DNA from: Gymnorhina tibicen
Lineage: Eukaryota > Chordata > Aves > Passeriformes > Artamidae
Reading direction: 5' to 3'
Length of the DNA: 64,000 nucleotides
Assembly (NCBI GenBank): GCA_013399875.1
Contig: VXAZ01001747.1
Span: 378,646 to 442,645 of the forward strand
Part shown: positions 12,501-24,500 of the stretch, piece by piece
How the letters are laid out: each line of letters begins with the position of its first letter
Position numbering within the stretch: position 1 is the first letter of the stretch
Program-made: the position numbers and the translations under genes
Notes under the pieces: model-generated
What the model was told of the DNA's origin: nothing
Seen by the model: only the letters and a program-made list of their open reading frames with translations
Databases searched by the model: none

Positions 12501-15500
12501 TTTTTTCTTTGTTTCAAGAAGTTAAATAATTTGTCAAAAAAAAAAGCAGCAAGATGGCAGCAGAGCCTGGAACAGAAGCCAGAAATTTGACTTTCTCCTC
12601 TCTTCACCCCTCCTAATGATTCAGCCTTTCCCTGCACACATCACACTGCCATGATGGGGAGTGGTTAAGTCAAGAACAAGGTGAGCACAGAAGTTCCAAG
12701 AGAACTGTCATTTCCTGGTGCCATAATGCTGCTTTACAGTATGGGCTGTCTGACCCTCACCCTTTTCTGCTGTGCCTAGTTCAGTGGCCAGAATGGGAAG
12801 CAGAGGGCATTTTGATCTCTGCTTAGGTGCCCAGGTGTACTCACTGACGCTCTCTCTTCACCCACCCTTGTTCCCGTTGCAGTCAATAGCAAAACTCCCG
12901 TTGAACACAACGGAAAAAGCTGGGCTGAGAGAACTCTTGTAGAAAGCCCCACTGTCACGCTGTGCAGGACCAATTGCAGTCTGCAGGCAGAGTGTGGCAG
13001 CTCAGATGTGCATATTGGGTAAAGACTCCAGTGCAGCAGATTTCCCCTGAGCTGAATCAATAGTTTCAAGGCAAGTTCTCTGTTGCTTTAATCAATACTA
13101 CTTAACAAAACTGTCCTGCCACTTTTCAAAGCTCTATACAGATATTTATCAGTGTCTTTGCCATCTGCAGGATCTTCCAGTGAGGTAACAACAGCACCAG
13201 GCCCTGAAGAGGGTCCTCAACACTCTGCTAGTGTCTGAGATTTACCCTGGGCTTGCAGGGCTGTGACCTCACTGAATGGTGACATCCCACTGGAGCCAAG
13301 GGTATCCTGATTTTTGTATGAAGAGTGTCCTAGCCTGCTTACAAAACAGATGGATCTAAATGACACAGTGTTACCCTTAACACAGAAGGCCAGCTTTTTT
13401 TGGGGAAACGAGAGCAAAGCACCTAACGCCTTGAAAATATACATCCCATTTTATACAAGAAAAGGGTTACTCACAGGCAGGCACTAGCAAACTTTGGTTT
13501 AAGTTATATGCATTTCCACTGTTTTGATCTTTTTCACACTACCATAGCAATTTCCCATATACAGCAGAGAAAAACACTGATAGTGAAATGCAGTAATGAC
13601 ATAACAGTCTTATAAATGAGAATTTAAAGTTGGACTGGAAAAAAGTGCTAGAAATGATACTGCAGGAAACAATCCTCTCCTGATATCTTAGTAAGTTTGT
13701 TTCCATTGAATTTCTCTCCAAAGATAAATTTCCCTCCTGCACAATACACTCAGCACTGCAATTTTCATCATAGGAAACTGCTGCATGCAACTGAGTTATT
13801 ACCTTCCTCAAGCCTTTTGAAGCCACTGGGCATGGTCACCACTCATTCTGATCCCGCATGCTCACAGAATGCAGGGAATTAAATTAGGGACAACCAGCAA
13901 AGGTCAAACTGAGATCACAGAGACGAGTCAAAACATCCAAGTGCCCTTTCACAGAGGGGAGGGAAGAAGTTTGGCTGGCACGCAGTCAACATCATGAGGT
14001 AGCACCTGACATTTCCACACACTGGGTCTTATTTTTGAAAGAAAGCCTTTGTAAGAGCTCAGCAAAGTTTACCCTGGACTCTGAAGTGACCGCTCTGATT
14101 CACAGCTCTTCTTAAAAGACTTCCCAGGAGCAATCCCATTCACTTCTCTTCCCCATCATGCTAAGAGCTTTGAAGGCACCACAGTCAATAAGAACCCATA
14201 AAATATAATTACCCTTCGCCAGTGCTGAATGTGTCATTCTTGAAATGACAATTTCATTGATTTATTAAAGACTTTCTCCTTCCCTGGGACCAAACAAATG
14301 GGACTGAGCATCAATGCAAGTCATTAGTTATGGCAGTGATACAAATGTGTGGGCTTCAGATATCAACGTCTGCTTTCCATGAAAACAGAAGGGCAGAATT
14401 TACAACTTTGCCTTTTCAGCCCTTGACAAAGCTCCCTCCATCACGACCAACACACAGCCTGTACATTTTTGGAATCTTTCTAGAGGCACAGCCAGCCAAG
14501 CCTTAGCAACTGCTGCCTTCTCAAACACCTTCTGGCTGACACTTGCTCTTCAAAAAAAGACTGAGTGCACTAAATTAAGGAGCAGTCCGCATTACCATTT
14601 AAAAGTCTCAGCTGGAAGCAGACTAACAATAGACCCATGGCATTGTGTTATCCTCTTATTTGAAAATGAGAGGAGAATGATGGGCATCCACTAAAAAACA
14701 TTATTACCTTTCCAAGATTTATCTGTTTTCCTCACAAGAAAGGAGCTTAACACAGAGAAGTTAGAAATAAAGGAACATTTAGCTTAACTCCAGATACTGC
14801 AGATAAATCATGAGGTTTATTGTTCCAGTGGGACTCTCCATTGTTTTGAACGCTGTGTAGCTAAAGGACTTGGGATCCATCATGACAGTCCCCTGCTCAC
14901 CACCTTCCATTGTTCCACTCTGAGCCAGAGAGAGGTGAAATAAACCTGAGGGATTTTTCAGCCAGTGAGTGTGAAGAATGCCAGAGAACTGCCTGCTACA
15001 AAGGTGTCCTGGCACAGGTTAGGAAAGCATGCCACAGAAAGGCATTTAATGCTGAAAAATTGTCCTTGTGCAGGTGTTTCTCCTCCAATGTATCCTAAAG
15101 CAATCTGTAGTTATAGAGGCGATACAGTAAAACACCACCACCATCAAAAGAAAGCCCAAATACAAATTAACTAACATTAGTTAAAATCAAGTGTTTCTTC
15201 CTTTTACAAGCCCAGTTTTCCTCATATCCTCAGCGATGGAAATTTCCACTTCTCATTTTATGTAACCAGCCTCACGTCTAAGCCCAGTAGCTCCCACTTG
15301 CAGGATGAAACCTATATAAAATGGGCTCTTTGGAGGGATTCAGTGTGCAGAGTACAGATGTTGCCACATTCAGAAGTTTCTTCTAAAAACTCTTTCCTAC
15401 TCTTCCCCTGGGTGGAGTCTGTTTTTATCCAGAGATCTGGGGCACATCTTGTGCTCCAGGGGAATTACAGACCAAGAAAGTTACTCCGTGGCAGGGAAGA

Positions 15501-18500
15501 GACATCAGCATGTCTTCCATCAGAGACATGGAAAAAGGAAAAGATCAACTTGATCTTTCTGGCCTTTCATAGAAGAACATTGACTGATGGAAATATAGGC
15601 TTTTTATTTAAGAACAAAGGGTCCTTATGCAGTTTCAAACTCTACACTACTGCTAAAAGTATTGTTGCTGTCATTTTTCAATGACAGAATTTAAGAAAAT
15701 TGCAATTATCTGCCAGGAATGTGCGAAGATAATGATCTGAGAAACTGCTCAGAGGGGGTAGAGTGTTTTGTGCAGGGATGAACTTTCCAGTGACACTTAC
15801 TCATCACCATGGCATCACAAACATCATACAATTAAGTCTATTTGAATTTTGTGAGGACTAGCACAGCTGAGAAGAACAGAGTTAGAATCCCCACTCCTTG
15901 TATATTCTTCACAAGTCTGCTACATACCTCCCATGGGATGAAGGAGGGTTCATTTTACTGTGCACCTTCATTTTGCATGAAATGGACCATTCTCTGTCCA
16001 TCTGGGCAGTCGAGATTGTCAGCTCTTCAGGAACATTGGTGTTTGCACAGTGTGTACAAAATGGGAGTTCAAGCTTGACTCAGGCTTCTAGGCATTACCT
16101 CAGTCCCTACAGAAGGGACAACATTACTAAGTGATGACGTGTCACAGGCACAGGGAATTTAACTGACTTTTCCAACCTCAGCTAGGAAGTCTAGCTCAAA
16201 CACACCCTGTAGTTTTTAAATACCAGTCCAGCATCTTTGCAGACTTGTTCTAGCACCTGCACTTGTTCTAGCTCCTTAAGTGGAACACTGGGCTTTGACC
16301 TGGTTTTAGGAAGTGCACAGTAAGAGGAAAGCTCCCAACACTGCTGGGGAGAAGAGCAGCATCTGTTAAGTTCCTTATGTCACCTCGTCCCTTCAGAGAG
16401 CTGCGAAGGTTTGTGCCTCATTGCCCAACACTCCACAACATCTTCAGATTTTTACACACAATTTATAATTGAGTTTTAAAACTTTAATTCTGGCTGATTT
16501 TGTCACTTCCTCTTTCTCTCTGGGGAACCTGAACTGTGGGGAATCTCCAGTTTGTAAGTACTCACCCTGCATGCATGAATATGTAGGTTAGGTACCTCCA
16601 AGCCTGGGCCCGAAGCTGGGGATGGTACAGTAATGCATTCTTCAGGTACAAGGGGTGGCTGACTTGCAGCACAAATCTGTCTAAGACCACTCCATTGTAA
16701 AGAAAAAAGGCAACCTAGAAGAGCAGATTCATTGGTTAGCAAATGCCCATTCTCACCAAAAAGTACCTTTTAGCTCAAAATAATGAAGAAAAATGTCATA
16801 TATACAAAACTTTTCTCCCATTTGACAGCTTCACACAGCATGAAAATTCCCTGTTTTGAGGCACCTGCAACACATTGATGTAACTGTATGTGTGGCCTTC
16901 TGTAACACACCAGCCCCTGAGTCAGAGGAACCTGCTCCCAGGCAGCACCCTGCTATTAGTGTCATATTATATCCTCCTCTGTACTTACCTGAGCACATTA
17001 CTCAGCAAATGTGCAAAGATCTCATTTGGGCAACACATGAGCAGGTCAGAATATTTGACCCAGAAGTTCTCTCCCCTCCTTTTTCTTTCCACTCACAGAA
17101 CAGAGGTAGCTGTAGAGAAATTTCTCTTCTAATTCCATTGACTTACCAGTTTCTCTAGAACTGTCCTGTTTTCACTCCTCAAAAAGTCTTGCTCTAGTTT
17201 CCCAAATTGTGTAGTCTCATATACAAATTGTTCCAATGACAGGATCATGGTCTCCACTTAAACACACCCCAACAGGCAACCAAAATGGTCACCAGCTTCA
17301 CATTTGTCCTTGTGCAGGTCTGAATGAGTTCCTCTCTAACCCTTGATTGTGTCCCAGCAGAGCCTTTGGCAGTGTGGGGAGGTTCCTAGGGAGGTCATGA
17401 GGGTACTTGCCTCTACAATAGTGATGGTGATCATGAACCAGGGCGGGGGGCAGCAGGTGTAGCTGTCGTAGTACCACTTGCGGTCGATCTCCCGCGGCAG
17501 GGTCTCGTACGCCACGTGCCGGATCAGCCTCTGCGAGAGGCTCAGCCCTGTCTCCTCCAGCAGGGCCTTGCTGCACAGCCTCCTGTTCCCTTGGAGGATG
17601 GCTTGGCGGAAACTGTTCGACCTTTTGTTGCTCATCTGGGTAAAAGAGAAAGGAAGAAACCATGAGTACAAAGCAAGGCCTAGACAATCATCAGGGAGAA
17701 GAGTGCCAGTTTGGCAGCACCAGATCCGTCCAGGCAGGAGAGCCACCACCAGGCTGAGCTTTAGGAACCAAGTCTCAGGACAATCACAGGGTGATCTGCT
17801 TGGGGTGCAAGGAAAACCAGTACCACGGTCTGCCAATAAACGAGGTCAGGGCAGAACTCTGGCAAGGCAGAGCAGAGGCTGCTGATGCACCTGGCTGAGC
17901 TCTATGGCCCATTCTCCAGCCTTCCATGCACTGGCTTCACCATTGGTTATCACAATCCATATTCCTGTGTCCTCCTTCCCTCTGCTCCCTCTTCTCTACC
18001 ACACTTCCCTGCACTCTTGGGGCAGAAAATTTCTCAAATGTAGCAGCAGGAACTTTCACAGCACATCTAACTCTTGTGGCAGGAGTTATCTCTGGGCAAA
18101 GAAAATTATCACTTTGTGTAAAACAAAACTGCCTGAGCAACAGCAACAAACAACAAATTAATCAGCTGTACAGGCTGTCTTATCTCCTGTAAACCTGCAA
18201 GTCTTTACAAGGCTTCTTTTATAAGTTATTCTCAAAGGGGGCAGGTTCTGAGATGGCACAGGCTTACAGCTAATTTGTATATGCATTATCATCTTACATG
18301 CATAGATTTAGCTGTCTGTCTTTTTGAGCATACACTTTCCCAGTTTGGCTGCATAATTAAAGCAATTGCATTTGCAAATTAGGCAGATGGAATTTTATGC
18401 TCAGCCTGCTGGGGGCAGGGGAACAAACCAGGTCTGAAAGAGCTTGCACTACAATTTGGATAATTGTTAATTAGCCCCGATGCCAAACAAACCTGCAGCA

Positions 18501-21500
18501 TTAGAGCCACTGTCTGTACTGGCTGAATCTTTGGCAGGAAGCTCCAAAGGCTCACTGTGTACACAGGCTGCTGCAGGGGAACCTTCTACTGTAACAGGCA
18601 GCAAAGCAACCATGACAGCCTGGTCCTTCTGAGAAAACTGCTAACTGCTCTCAAACCACCAGCACCTCCAGCCTCCCAGAACCAAACAAGAGATGACACT
18701 CAACAGCGTTGGCTTCCAGTTGTATCCCAAAGCCAGCAAAGCCCAGAGCTTGTGCTCTCAGTGCTCAGGCAGTCAGGGAATTGCTCCAAGCTGGACCAAG
18801 CTGCTTAAACACAGTAATCACTGCAGGGAGCCACTTCCTCTTAATCACTGGAGGAGGGCAAGGGGCCATCTGAGGTGATGGCACTGCAACCCACTCTGCC
18901 CATCCCTCATTTGCAGCCTGTCCCAACACAGAGGAGCAGTGACAGGCATTTGATGTTCTTGTATTTTTTTTTAAACTGGGGGAAAATTTGTTATTGTTGC
19001 TTTCTGTGAGTCGTTTCAGTAAGAAGATATTTTACCCTAACAACTCTCTCCATTTTGGTATTTCTCCTTTGCTCGCTCTTTTCTTCGTTCATCCAGAAAA
19101 CACTTGTAAAAGAACATTTCTGGAAAAAAAAAGCAGAAAAGGCAAAGAAGAAAAAAAAAATGTCCACAAAGTCTCTCTCTCAGTCTTCTCAAGTCTATCA
19201 TCCAAAAGCCTGTATCTAAAACTAGGGAAGATGAGGGGACAAAATTGTTGGTGGTCCTCTGCTGCATTAAGAAAGCCTGCTCATATTGAAAGACATTATT
19301 TTCATAGACAAACATCCAACAGGTACAAGGCTTTCCTTAGCATGTGTGAAATGCCTTTTGGTAGGTAAGAAATGTACCTCTGTTTCAAACATACTTTTAG
19401 CTACCTAACGACCTCATTGTGTCCACAGAAGAAACCTTCACTCCAGGTTAGTTCAGAGCAGCCTTTCGGAGATGTTCTGCATGTGCTCCCTCACAAAGTT
19501 CATTCTGTTCTCTCTGGCTTTGCCCCTTTTATTGACAAGAATAAATTCACACTAAAACTATAAACTTGCCTGAAGATACCAGACACTTGACTGTAGCTGC
19601 TGATCTGCTTATTCCAATTACAGTGATATATGGGATTTCCTGCCTACCACAAAACAGTCAATGGTTTTCCCTGCTGCAGCACTTCAGTGGAAAACATAAT
19701 CATCTCCAGAGTCAAGGAAAATCATCATTGCGGTTCAGCATCAAGAAGTGCTGGCCGCCCTCAGCAGATGATCACCTCATCATCACAGAGACTGCTGAGG
19801 GAGATGGGCAGGAAACTCCAAAGGCTGCTGATGTCCATGGTTAGGCTCATAACAAAGATTTCCTTGCATCATGTTGAGCAGAGCATCCTAACAAAGGAAC
19901 CCCTGAACTCGTCTATTACTGTTGAGTATGACACAAGGGACTGGCTCAGTTCAGTCACCTGAGCTCAGCACAGCCCCATCAGTCCAGTGTCCTCTCTGCA
20001 ATAATGCTTGTGCTGCCCATGGAGCCCAGACAACAGCCAGGGCACTGCAAATTCATCACCAAGATGTTTCTGAAAGTGTTCCTCAACATACTAAAAACAA
20101 AACAGAAGGGAAAGGTCTTCTTAGATTTAAGAGCAAAATATTGCAGGATCACTGTAAGTCACACCTCAGATGACCAAAGCCTCCACTGGCTCTCCTGAGG
20201 AGGTGGGAAACTGGACTTCTGTTCAGCAGAAAGCTCTGCCTTCCTTCTTCCAGAGAGGAAAATAAATCACAGGACCTTTCACACCCCACACAGAAGCTAA
20301 CATGGAAGGGACATGAAAATATTTGCCAGATCTTCTTTAGAGCAAAGGACATGGAAAGAAGGTCCAGGTTCCCTCTACATGCTGCGGTCTTGGCGTGGTT
20401 TTACACCCCAGTGAGGCAGGGACACAGTGTCAGGAGTGTACCAGACGTACTGAAAAGCCCCCACAATCCAACAAGATGTGCATGAGTGGATGTACTGAGC
20501 CCTTGTTAAAATCAGGCCTCTAAGGAAGGAGACATCCTGCTGGTCCCCACCTGCACTCATTGCCCATGGCACCAAAGAGGAGATGATCTCCAAAGAGACA
20601 GCACAGCTGACTGCCAGGGCTCAAGCAAATACAGAAGTCCTGGCCCTACTTACATAACCCCACAGGCCTTTGAATCAAGCTAAGAGGAGACAGGCATGAG
20701 GAGAGACAGAGGATTAAGTCACTGTTGCTGCTCTCACCAGTTCTTGATGAGAAGCCTATTTTGTTCCTCAGACTGACTTCAAATCTTCCCAAACAGAGTC
20801 TTGCATATGGTCAGGATTTGCTGACTTGATTTTGGAATTACATAATATTGGTATTTATGAGCCAAGTATTTAATCACCAGCTGAAAAGAACACTAGGCCC
20901 ATTGTTGGCCTGCACATTATTACAGCTCCAGAAGCCCAGGGCAGTCCATCCCACTTCTCTTCATGCAATCGATCTGGGACTTCTTTAATGAGTGTGATAT
21001 TAAAGCTGCAAGCAGATGGGTACAGCAAACAGTATGTGGAGAGAGAAGGAAGCAGTGGGGAACAACATATTCCCTTAGTCCTTCATGCCTGCAAAATGTT
21101 ATTACGCAAAGAGAAAGAAATTTCCCTTGCAAAACAGCCAAGCTGAACTGACTGGTACCCAGGTACTGCCACCTGTGCCCTTTGGTATTACATGTTACAG
21201 CTCTTCTCAAAGGCTGGGTTTGATACCTCTGTGCAAAAGGAAAATTTTTTCCTACTTAAATCTGAACCTGTCTTCAACACTGAAAACGTCAACATTTAGG
21301 ATGAGTCCTTACTGTCTAGTGTAGGACAGTGACAAACTTTGATGAAGTACAAAGCCCTGCTTTTGTTTAGCACACATGGCACTCTAAAATTACTCTAGGA
21401 TAATCTGCAACTTGCAAAGGAAGTTGTCTATTCCCACTGGCAGACCAAGTCCTCTGTGTTCCTTGGATAGCTGTACCACTGTGACTACCTCAGATAATCA

Positions 21501-24500
21501 ATAGCTAAGTCATGGAGTATTTCCCCCATCTCCAATTTCAGGGCTTGTGTGGGGCACAGTACCCTTTTTACCCTTTTATGGTTTTATTCAGCCTCACTCT
21601 GAAGGTTTTGAAAAACACAGATTTCTGCCCATTACATATTGGCATTTTTGAGACTGGTCTTGAGCTATTTTTAAACACATACAGCTCTGTGACAGGCAAT
21701 GCATTCAGCTCTCCAGCTCTGATCCTCCAAGACACAGAACACTAAATCAGAAGTTAGCACAAGCTTTTTAAAAGCCTCTGCCAGCTCCAGTTTTATAACC
21801 CACTTTACTTACAAATGCAACCTCTCCAATCAATTTTGCTTTCAAGATTCCTATTTATTTCCTTCCCTCTGCCCATACTTCTCCAAAATGCTAATGTGGG
21901 TAGAGACAGCTTTTCCAAAAATGCATATCTCAGCATCAAGTTCATCTGTCACAGATGTTTGCATCCTCTCAGCCAACCTGGTAGCACTCTCCCAAACAGT
22001 ATCAAACGGAAAAAAACCCAAATACCAACGTTCTGATTTGGTCTGACCAAGCAGTGGTTTACTCTGGGGATTCAAAGAAATAGGCAGGAGAGACAAAATG
22101 AATTATCCCTGCTCAAGGTTTTGCCTGATTCCTATTAAATGTGTCAGGCTTAGGCCTTCCAGCACTTCCAAAAGAAAAGGTACACCACTTTTCAAATTTC
22201 AAGGTTACTTGAAAGAACATTGCTTGCAGGACAAGACTAACATTGTGGTTCAAATACTATTGTGGCAAAACACAGTGAGTTGGAAACTGCAGCCCCCCTA
22301 CACCTGTTCCATTTTCCATTGATGCTGGGAAGGATTCCACCAATGAAATGAATCCAGATCCAATTCTGTGAAACAATTTTTAAAAAAAAATCTTTATAAC
22401 ATTTCTTACTCATGTGTGCATTTTAGATATGTACACAATTAAAACAACCATTTAAATTGATATTGCACTCCTCAAGTTTCAACTGTATGTGATGGAAAAC
22501 AGTTGAGGCTAGGGATGGGAATTTCTATGCTAAGTTCCACTTTAATTGGCATAACGATTATTTGCCAGACTAGTTCATTTGGAATAAAGTTCTCTCTTCT
22601 GCTGCTCCTTGCAACCAATATCTGATAGACTTAGGTTTAATCATCCTTGAATAGAGTGCATCTTAATGTAACTTTCTATACTGCATTACACAGTCCTACA
22701 AGTCTAGGCAAGTGTTAAAATTAGACTGAGATACATTGTTTTTATACATTTTTTCTTTAGCATGAGACATACAGTAAGTTCCTATAGACTGATGAAGCTG
22801 TAAAATGCAAGTCAAACCCTCCACTGAGCCAGCTCATTTCCCACTTATAACATTCCAGGATCCGCTTTGGACTTCTTGTTTTTGTTTGTGGACTGTAACA
22901 CAATCCCAAAGTATTTTATCCCTTCAGCCAGTTCCACTCTCTCTTCCAAAACCTAATGAGATCCCCTGCCCAGGACAGAAGAGCTGGCATCTAAATCTTA
23001 ACCTCTGTATATCTACAGCATCCAGTGGCACAGACACACTGTAAGACTCTGAGTAGGCACTTCATCTCCTTCACCCCCCATATTTTATCTTATTTTTAAG
23101 ATTCCAGCAGTATTTTGACACAGTAACTGCTCCTTTGAACATCCTCCGCAACAGCACATAGCACAAGACACCTTCCACTAACACCTAATCACGTTCCAGC
23201 CTCTTGCATGAAGTAAGAAACTCCTGCAAAGATCTTCCTCTCACCTTCTCTGGTGGCCAACAGACCTGTGTATCTGGCACTCCTGAGGAGGGAAGAGCAG
23301 AGGCTGCAGATTTCTCAGCCTGCCTCTCCAGTTTTATTTCTTTACTTGAAGAGGTACGATTTGCAATCTGTCAAGTCAGAGAAGGAATCGCAAAAATTAA
23401 AGGAAATCTTTCTCTGACAGGTAAAGTGTGCTGGCACCAGAAATGTTTGGATTAGGGTGACCAGATTATTGTCACATAGTGCTACAAAAATATGTGTTGT
23501 TCACGAAAATGAGGTAGAATTAGCCTGTTCCTAGAAGCCACCAAGGCCAGGGAGAGCAAAGCAGGTGGTGATTCTTGATATGGAAAACAAAAGATGTGCA
23601 TTTAATTAGCTAATATATTTTGCTCATTACTGAGATGCTACATCAGCTGCCAGTTACTACAAAGCTACAGCTAAACATTTCTGTTGGAAGCAGCAGTGTT
23701 TTGTTTTTCCCAAGTCACATGAACTCTGTCTTAGAGCTTAGTGATTACTGCAAGCTCTGTTACAGTTCACAGGATATTACGTGATTATAATGTCACGTAA
23801 TAATTATCCAGGACTGCCAACAGCAACTGCTGTTCAGCAAGAATCCCAGCAAATAACATCTCAAGTGCAATTACCTCCTGGCTTGTCTCTTCTCTAAAAG
23901 TAGCAAAGTTAGTTAAACACCTAGGTTCATTATCTCCTCCTGTGGCCCATGCTGTTCATAGGCAGAATTTTCTCTTTGCATCTCTTTTCACAATGCTGCA
24001 AAGCAACCAGACAGTAGAGATGCACGAGATGTCTCCACTTGTACAGGAAACACTTTTGTTACTCCGCACTGTCTCAGACACAGCATAAGAAACCCCATCT
24101 GAAACTGCTTTCTGCCATTATTACAAACCACAGTGCAGAAACAGAAATGAATGTGATTGCAGCATTGTGTTTTACAACTACATGAGCTGAATTTCATACA
24201 CACAGAGGAACAGTAATTTCCAATGAGTTGCCTATCTGATTTTTTTGGTGCCTTTTCTGTTTGCAGATCACACTAGGAGTTTTCATCTTCCCTGAACTTA
24301 TTCATTTCTCAATTTATTTCTAGAGTGCTTTCTGGGGTCTATTCTCATATTTTAGAACTTTCAACTTCATGAATTTAAGTTGCTTTGCTGAGTTGAGAAC
24401 AGGCATATGTATGGATGTCATTATTAAGGTGAGAAGTCCTCTAATTACATTTTTGATGTATCTAGAAGTTCACAAAACATTTTGGACATCAGAGGATAAC

